Below, piece after piece: positions 58,801 through 64,000 of a stretch of 64,000 nt of DNA. A program made the translations under genes and the position numbers. Where the stretch lies: contig CM037472.1 in the NCBI GenBank assembly GCA_021014325.1, forward strand, positions 11,594,001-11,658,000. The letters are read 5' to 3'. The DNA comes from Plazaster borealis (lineage: Eukaryota; Echinodermata; Asteroidea; Forcipulatida; Labidiasteridae). The stretch's first letter is position 1, and each line of letters starts with the position of its first letter. The notes beneath the pieces are model-generated. The model was not told the origin of the DNA. It did not search any database and was given only the letters and a program-made list of their open reading frames with translations.

Positions 58801-60241
58801 TGTGGGTTTGAATCCCAGTCATGACACTCGTGTTCATGGGCAAGACACTTAACTATAATAGCCTCTCAACACCGAAGAGTAATGGTACTTGTGATGTGAA
58901 TGATTGGTTGCTGGTGCTGCATACTCTGAAGGAGTTGAAATGGTTTCAAGAATGCTTAAGGCCCAATGAACAGGGGTAGTAATAGGCGCTTTGTTACAAT
59001 GTTTATAAGCACCAGTAATAGATCCCTGTAACTATTATTATAAGTGAGCAATCTAGATGCCCTATATTTCATTACGAGAAATTTGAGCATGCTTTATCCT
59101 GTAGACCCCTTGCATTGGCTGCCATAGCTGAGGTCAAACAATGGAAGCATGCACACTGTTCTCAGCCAATAATAGGCCTTCATTGACCTCAGTGGTGGTG
59201 CTGTTCAGTACTTGTGACGTCGTATGCAAGGGGTGTATTTCTAAATTCTGGATAAAAACAGAGAGTATCGCTAAATAAATTTATAACAAGGGGTATAGTA
59301 TTTTAAGTATATTTGAGTAAATAAAATGTTAACAAATATTTTGTAAAAAACCCAACTGAGTCAAGGTTGTAGACAATTCTTTTTCTAGTTGAAACCACAT
59401 CTGATGCTGTTCAGGCATTGCTGCTTCATGCCTTGGGTCTGTATAAGGGTAGCAGATGATACGCACTGCACCATGTGAACTGCCTCGACTATGGGGTAAT
59501 GAAAACTGAAGAGAAAAACAAAATAAATATATATATTTTTAACAAGGTAAATCTGCATATTCATATGTTTACGTGATGTTGTACATTTTTACACTGGTTT
59601 GTTATTGGACCACCATAGAGCAAGGACCACTATGTAGTAACAAAACATTATGTAATGCAAACAAAGGGGAATAAATAAATATAATGGCAATGGTTTTTAA
59701 ACAGAAAACCAACCTTTTTGTACATAGAATTTGATACAACTATCAAATCTATTGGATTTACATCAATGTGAGAATAGCAAAACCACAAATAGAAGGCCCA
59801 CTTCAAGCCCCATCCAAATGGGATTATACTATTTATGGGGCAAGGCTATTCCGTGCACCAAGTTCCTGACATCAACAATAATGAACTGTGTAAGTGTTAT
59901 TCAATATTTTTGAGAAAACAAGACTCTGAAAGTTTCAGTTTTGTTGACGCGTGTGTTGATTGAAAACCAAAGGATTGAAAACACTTTCACTCAAAGTATA
60001 AACAGTACCAATATTTCAATCAAGGATATTGAAAAACAACATTCAGTGAGTCAACTCTATACTATCAAGGTGCACCCTGTGGGCATTGATCTTGATATTG
60101 TGTATTACCAAATATAATCCAATTAGTTGCCAGACTTACCTGGTCCAAAAGCAACACTTTACACCCATCTTTTGAAAGCTGGTAAGCTAGTGCTGGAACC
60201 CAAAACACCTGAGCACCTATGCAGTCATATTCGTCTGTCAT
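52831..60241 (-). CDS. PIPOX: Peroxisomal sarcosine/pipecolate oxidase-like flavoprotein
   Basis: A monomeric sarcosine oxidase family flavoenzyme that oxidises N-methyl or cyclic amino acids (sarcosine, pipecolate) in peroxisomes and releases H2O2. Exons by splice sites and homology: 60140-60241, 59352-59505, 58300-58416, 57127-57312, 56412-56567, 55111-55269, 53718-53793, 52831-52961. Exon 2 has the FAD-binding SRGSSHG. Exon 5 opens with TRRVNVCYFRE. Exons 5/6 give GLVK then VNYH, keeping the Lys and His of the active site. Exon 6 has PCMYM, whose Cys is the covalent flavin site. Exon 8 ends in SKL, a type 1 peroxisomal signal. Odd points: exon 1 reads IGAQVFW where GxGxxG is expected, and exon 2 ends in phase 1 while exon 3 begins in phase 0, so one short exon of about 28 codons between 58417 and 59351 is lost or unrecognised. 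With it the length would be about 388 residues, the family norm. Confidence 0.9.
53356..53647. mobile_element. TA-flanked MITE in the last-but-one intron of the oxidase gene
   Basis: The termini TAGACCCATTGCATA and complement are bordered by TA. Inside is a second inverted pair, GTCATTTTGGGTGTCAAAA near 53531 and its complement near 53578. The interior is CpG-rich compared with its surroundings. Confidence 0.8.
54341..54470 (-). mobile_element. tRNA-derived SINE, copy 2
   Basis: The tRNA-like head at 54362-54436 (minus) has A box TGGCTCAGTTGGTAGAGC and B box GGTTCAAATCC, then the TTGGCGGTCTCCCTATTTTG body shared with 7.4 kb. It lies in an intron of the oxidase gene in the same orientation. 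Confidence 0.75.
54597..54757 (-). mobile_element. tRNA-derived SINE, copy 3
   Basis: The head at 54681-54755 matches copies 1 and 2 (GGTTCAAATCCCGCTCTAG). Its other flank has AACCACAGGGGAAACTGACT, as at 7.35 kb. Confidence 0.75.
56047..56169. repeat. Imperfect hairpin with ~43-bp arms
   Basis: AATCTGGACTGTTCCATTTC is followed, after a loop of about 35 bp, by its exact complement. Pairing continues imperfectly outward (CAGAATATAATCA with TGATTATTTTCTG). It lies in the intron between oxidase exons 5 and 6. It may be a small foldback element or a structured intronic RNA. Confidence 0.75.
57645..58110. repeat. Polypurine/polypyrimidine tract, about 460 bp
   Basis: The plus strand is almost all A and G, with GGAAGGAATG-type units. 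In the sense direction of the oxidase gene it is a C/T tract in the intron between exons 3 and 4. Proline/serine-rich frames on the minus strand are by-products. Confidence 0.9.
58753..59042 (+). mobile_element. tRNA-derived SINE
   Basis: The tRNA-like head has GAGTGGTCCAGAGCATCA and B box GGGTTTGAATCCCAGTC, followed by the body GACACTCGTGTTCATGGGCA and a tail ending near CTATTATTATAA. It lies inside the oxidase intron where one exon is expected but not found. Confidence 0.75.
59102..59237. mobile_element. Small inverted-repeat element, TAGACC type
   Basis: The ends TAGACCCCTTGCAT and, in complement, TACACCCCTTGCAT are imperfect inverted repeats, similar at the tip to the elements at 49.08 and 53.36 kb. 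Confidence 0.55.
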
Positions 60242-60517
60242 TATGAAAATGTACTGCAGCTGCACTTACAAGTTACATTATAGGCCAATGTGATCAACTC
60301 CCTAATGTGGCTAGAAAACAACTTTTGTAATACATGATTAGGAATTGAGTGAACTTTGGCAATTATAGCAAACAAAACCGGCTGAATCCGAATGTGACTG
60401 TTCCCACTTTCAAAAGGGTGCACATGGGTGATATTAGACTTTTCCCAGTCTCCACATACAGTACAGTGTTTACAAATGTTGCTTGCAATACTGTTTAGTG
60501 ATTTGTGGGTGTTTTTG
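60242..60517. other. Upstream of the oxidase start codon
   Basis: This is the expected location of the minus-strand 5' untranslated region and promoter. An alternative in-frame ATG lies 8 codons upstream (60263-60265). No clear TATA box seen. Confidence 0.35.
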
Positions 60518-60630
60518 TTAAAGGCATCGTACACGTTTGGAAATTGTCAAAGACCAGTGTTCTCACTTGGTCAAGTTGGTGTATCCCAACTTATGCATAA
60601 AATAACAAGCCTGTGAAAATTTGGGAAAAC
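60518..60630 (+). mobile_element. TTAA-flanked MITE, left part only
   Basis: TTAA followed by AGGCATCGTACACGTTTGG and about 100 bp of the family consensus, then unrelated sequence. It contains a local duplication of the CTTGGT region. Confidence 0.75.
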
Positions 60631-61330
60631 GATAATGATCGGTCAATTATTACTCTATTAATTGTTGGATGAGCAGGCAGCTCACAGCCTTTAGTTTCAT
60701 TCGTTGATATTTTCTTACAGGCCATAAAGGAAACAACATAACTCCTTCTTCCAACGCCCCCCGCCCCCCACAAAATTATTATGTGGCGCATTAGCAAAGA
60801 GGGAAATCCCCTTTAAAGTGGACTGACGCATTTCCGTCTCTTGAGGGCCTTTTCCTAGTTCACTCAGCCCGATCGATATTGGTTTGTTCATTGAGATCAA
60901 TGGGTTTGTTGACGGAAGTCGATCACACGACGTGCAGGGCTGATAATCTCCACACAAACAAAATACCAGGTATATATTTCTACAATGCATAATTATTATT
61001 TTTACATATACGAAGGACGGGTTGGAGATACAATTTAAACTGCAATCCTAGATTTGATTAAAATGTGTGAAAGTCTAGTCTGACTCTTGAGTTACTGGAC
61101 CCAAACAACGCTTGTTTTAAATTCTGATTTCATCTAGCGGTGTACGCCAGATAATCGTAGGCCTACAAAAGTACATAATCAATGTCAAAAATGTTCAAAA
61201 AGCGTTGTTTGGTCTAGTAACTTGGACTAGTAGTAATAAAAGTCAGAGGTAGGAGCTAGACGGAGGTAAACAACATCAGGCATTCTGAATTTCTTTATGA
61301 ATTGAAAAAGAATCGTAGTTTACGTTTGTT
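60631..61330. repeat. Intergenic spacer with inverted repeat at 61079-61232
   Basis: GAGTTACTGGACCCAAACAA near 61088 pairs with TTGTTTGGTCTAGTAACTT near 61203. Nothing else is recognised between the two divergent genes here. Confidence 0.55.
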
Positions 61331-61706
61331 TTAAAGGTATCGTACACGTTTGGTAATGACTCCAAACAAATATTAGCTTAAAAACTTACTTGGTAACGAC
61401 TAACGGAGAGCTGTTGATAGTATCAAACATTGTAGGAAACGACTCCCTCTGAAGTAACGTAGTTTTTGAAAAAGAGGTAATTTTTCACTAAAATAATAAA
61501 AGACTTCTAGCTAGAAGTCTTTTATTCCTAACTGAAAGCACACAAATTTGTACAACAAGGGTGTTTTTTCTTTCGTCATTTTCTTGCAACTTCGATGACC
61601 AATTGAGCCCATATTTTCACAGGCTTGTTATTTTATGCATATGTTGGGATACACGAAGTGAGAACACTGGTCTTTGACAATTACCAAACGTGTACGATGC
61701 CTTTAA
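61331..61706 (-). mobile_element. TTAA-flanked MITE, full length (element 61335-61702)
   Basis: The termini AGGTATCGTACACGTTTGG and CCAAACGTGTACGATGCCT are bordered by TTAA. The internal hairpin at 61497-61527 has arms AAAAGACTTCTAG and complement, different from other copies but still perfectly paired. Confidence 0.9.
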
Positions 61707-61708
61707 AG

Positions 61709-62068
61709 ATGCAGACCTTTCTTTTGATGGGTGGTACAATCCACACCACCTCCATTTCACATTGCAGTTTTAAAACTAGTCTAATGATAGATACAATTCA
61801 AACAAGAGAATAAAACTATAAGTTAACAAACTAACAATATTTGGTAGGACTACATCTTTACAACGAGTTATGAAGTTAAAAAAACCTCCACACATTGAAT
61901 TTTTTTGCTTTTCTCATCTTGTTCATTATAATTTTAAAACGAGATTTATGGTCGTGCTTTAAGACTGAAATCAAACTTTTAAAAATTGTCAGAATTCGCT
62001 GTTAAGTTTTGTAAGTTTCAATCACAATATTAATTGTTGATGTTTAAACTTCTTCAATGTTTCCTTAG
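61709..62068 (+). other. Upstream of the LRR gene
   Basis: AT-rich. A polypyrimidine stretch ending TTTCCTTAG at 62068 is a plausible 3' splice site just before the chosen ATG, so a 5' exon may lie upstream. None is recognised. Confidence 0.35.
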
Positions 62069-62069
62069 T

Positions 62070-63983
62070 ATGCCAGCAACTGGATTGAAAAACAAAGACA
62101 AAGGACAAAGTATGCAAAGTGATGATCCTTCCACTGAAGCTGTGATTCACTTAAAGATAAAAGAAGCCAGGGTACACGGTTGCTTGATCCTAAATCAAAT
62201 TAAACTTCGACGTATACCGAGTGAACTAGTAGATAAGTTAAACTGCCTTAAACATCTGTACTTAAGTGGCTGTGGACTTAGAGGACATCTTCCATCTTGT
62301 CTCACCCGACTTCAACAGTTGGAAACTCTGGACATCTCACAGAATGCCATCAGTGAAATACCTCAACACACATGTGAAGAATTGACCAGACTGATCACCT
62401 TGGACTTCAGTTTCAACAGGGTGATAACTCTGCCCAAGACACTCAGCTGCTTGCAGAATCTTGAGGAGCTCACTGCAGCTCATAATAAGATTGTGGTTCT
62501 ACCGTCTTGCATCGGGGACTTGGCTCATCTGAAGACACTCAACTTGACTAAAAATCTCCTTCGGGATGTTCCAGGAGAGATATTTGCAGGGAGGATGTCT
62601 TGCAGTTTGATCACTCTAAAGCTCGGTGGAAATTTGATGAGGACTCTCCCGGCAGAGGCAGGCTTAATGCACAACTTAGAGGAGCTTGACTTGAGTGAAA
62701 ATTGCTGTTGTTATTTGCCATCAACAATGAGGTCGCTTAGGAAACTAAAAGCCTTCCATCATGCTGGTGGGTATTTGAACCCTTTTAAATTTATTTAGGG
62801 CTTCCTTTACATGAAAGGAAACATTGAATATTCAAAAATGTTGTTTGAATTTTTTTATTGAAAATACGAACTAGTAGTAAAATGAACTTTACCAAAAGTT
62901 TTAATAAAATAAAGGCTTTTATGAACTGTTGGTTTTGTCATTCTTTTAAAGGTGAAGTATAGGATTGGTAAAAACAAATCATTAGTTCAGTATGGAACCA
63001 CACTGTTTATGTGTATCAGTCTTAATCGTTCAGAGAAATATTTCCATCGGAAACAATGTCAAAGTCACGAAAACAGTATTGCTTATTTTGATTGCAGCAA
63101 TCAAAGTAAGCATATAAATGGCACAACATCCCTGACAAAATATAAAACAATTTTTTTTTCATTCTCACTAAATTTGTACGTCTAAATTATTCACGAGTAT
63201 GGGAACGAATAAACAGTTCCAAAAGCCAATGATGTAGGCCAGCCTGTTGTTCTTTTAAAAGTTACTTTGGGTGTGTTGGATTAGCTTTCCTGGGTGGTTC
63301 CAGGTCTGACCCCAGCGCGTTCGAGTAGCTTTGATGTCATTGTCAAGGCTGACCCGGGTCAGACCCAAGTAACCTGCTTCGACACACATTCTCACCCTTA
63401 AAACAGCCATTTTGTGATCATTAAGTTTTTGCTGTCGAAGCTGTGTTTGTTTGTATTGATTTGGGCTTGTACAAAAAAAATTACATTGTAGTTTCACCCT
63501 GAGCATAATTTGGTTACGATCTTTACGTTAGTCCGTGAATAGTTTCAGACGTATGCACATAATGAAAGTAGTTCCGTTTGGCTGTCCCAAGATGCATTAG
63601 TATGAATGGTAGAGGAAGTTGGCGTTCAATTAGCTTTTATTGGGGGGCCGACCCGGATAAGCACACCTGGGTTGACCGGGCAAGCTAAGTGATCACTCCT
63701 CCCATGACCAGTACAATTTGCTTGATGAATATTATACCATCATTTCAAATGGTTTCTCTCAAAAAGAGAGGGGTGAGAACTTTTTAACTAATCTTTGATT
63801 CAACAAAATCACAATTGGGTCAATACCATCTCCAGTAAACATCCCTTATGTAATGTTTTTCCTTTACCAGGTAATGACTGGATGATGTGCCCACCACACA
63901 TACCAGGCGTGCCTGCCAAGGAACAGTCAAGCTTTGGATGCAAGGCTCTGGAGAAACTCTACAGCTATGTGTATCCACCATAA
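62070..63983 (+). CDS. Leucine-rich-repeat protein, two exons, 269 residues
   Basis: Exons 62070-62766 and 63871-63983, joined CATGCTG|GTGGGT to CCTTTACCAG|GTAATGAC in phase 1. The chosen start (MPATG) lies just after a good acceptor. An in-frame ATG at 62034 would add 12 residues. After a charged N-terminal region (to about residue 30) come seven typical repeats starting near residues 60, 84, 107, 130, 153, 179 and 202, such as LETLDISQNAI, LKTLNLTKNLL and LEELDLSENCC, plus a capping repeat from about 225 that ends NDWMMCPP and a short tail with cysteines and KALEKLYSYVYPP. No signal peptide or transmembrane segment is evident, so an intracellular adaptor or scaffold role is likely. LRR domains bind proteins, and the partner cannot be told. 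It is divergent from the oxidase gene. Confidence 0.9.
62767..63870. other. Intron of the LRR gene
   Basis: A 1.1-kb intron. It includes a GC-richer stretch (63270-63700) with GACCCGGGTCAGACCC and GCCGACCCGGATAAGC, perhaps an old inverted-repeat element, but its ends could not be fixed. Confidence 0.5.
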
Positions 63984-64000
63984 GAAGCGGACTTTACAAA

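Overview
The window looks like nuclear DNA of a marine invertebrate deuterostome, most likely an echinoderm and perhaps a sea star. The evidence is AT-rich sequence with spliceosomal introns, dense small inverted-repeat transposons, tRNA-derived SINEs, a decayed LINE and extreme minisatellites. The species call is inference from overall repeat style. Only two protein-coding genes are firmly supported, both at the right end. A peroxisomal sarcosine/pipecolate oxidase-like gene (PIPOX type) lies on the minus strand in at least eight exons from 60241 down to 52831 and ends in the peroxisomal signal SKL. A leucine-rich-repeat gene lies on the plus strand (62070-62766 joined to 63871-63983). They are head to head, about 1.8 kb apart, with two TTAA-flanked mobile elements between them.

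Layout. 0.4-1.7 kb: LINE reverse-transcriptase remnant. 3-11 kb: MITEs, SINEs, and three similar exon-like blocks with good splice signals on the plus strand but no open frame. 11.1-19.2 kb: a triplicated segment. One copy contains a 4.6-kb array built on a 12-bp unit, one keeps only a stub of that array, and one is expanded as a 23-25 bp array. 19.75-27.84 kb: a cluster of AGGTCA direct repeats, then about 6.7 kb of 23-bp repeats running from diverged to homogeneous, then 1.2 kb of G-rich 7-mers. 28.4-29.7 kb: nested palindromic duplications and a possible solo LTR.

30.4-41.4 kb: duplicated DNA carrying two types of short, splice-site-flanked cassettes on the minus strand, interrupted at 39.88-40.66 kb by about 35 copies of a 22-bp repeat whose core is the CREB/ATF site TGACGTCA. 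A CpG-bearing start-like region with a strong splice donor sits upstream at 48.1-48.3 kb. 45-50 kb: several MITEs with clear terminal inverted repeats (one hAT-like with an 8-bp target duplication). 50.2-51.0 kb: a 66-bp repeat encoding a C2H2-like motif that has lost its histidines. 51.9-64 kb: the two genes, with further mobile elements in their introns.

The very long reading frames over the arrays follow from the repeat units having no stop codon in any minus frame, so they are not treated as genes. The best leads are the cassette array with the adjacent CRE-like array, the oxidase with an abnormal FAD-binding loop, and three cases where a second copy in the window preserves the empty insertion site of a mobile element.
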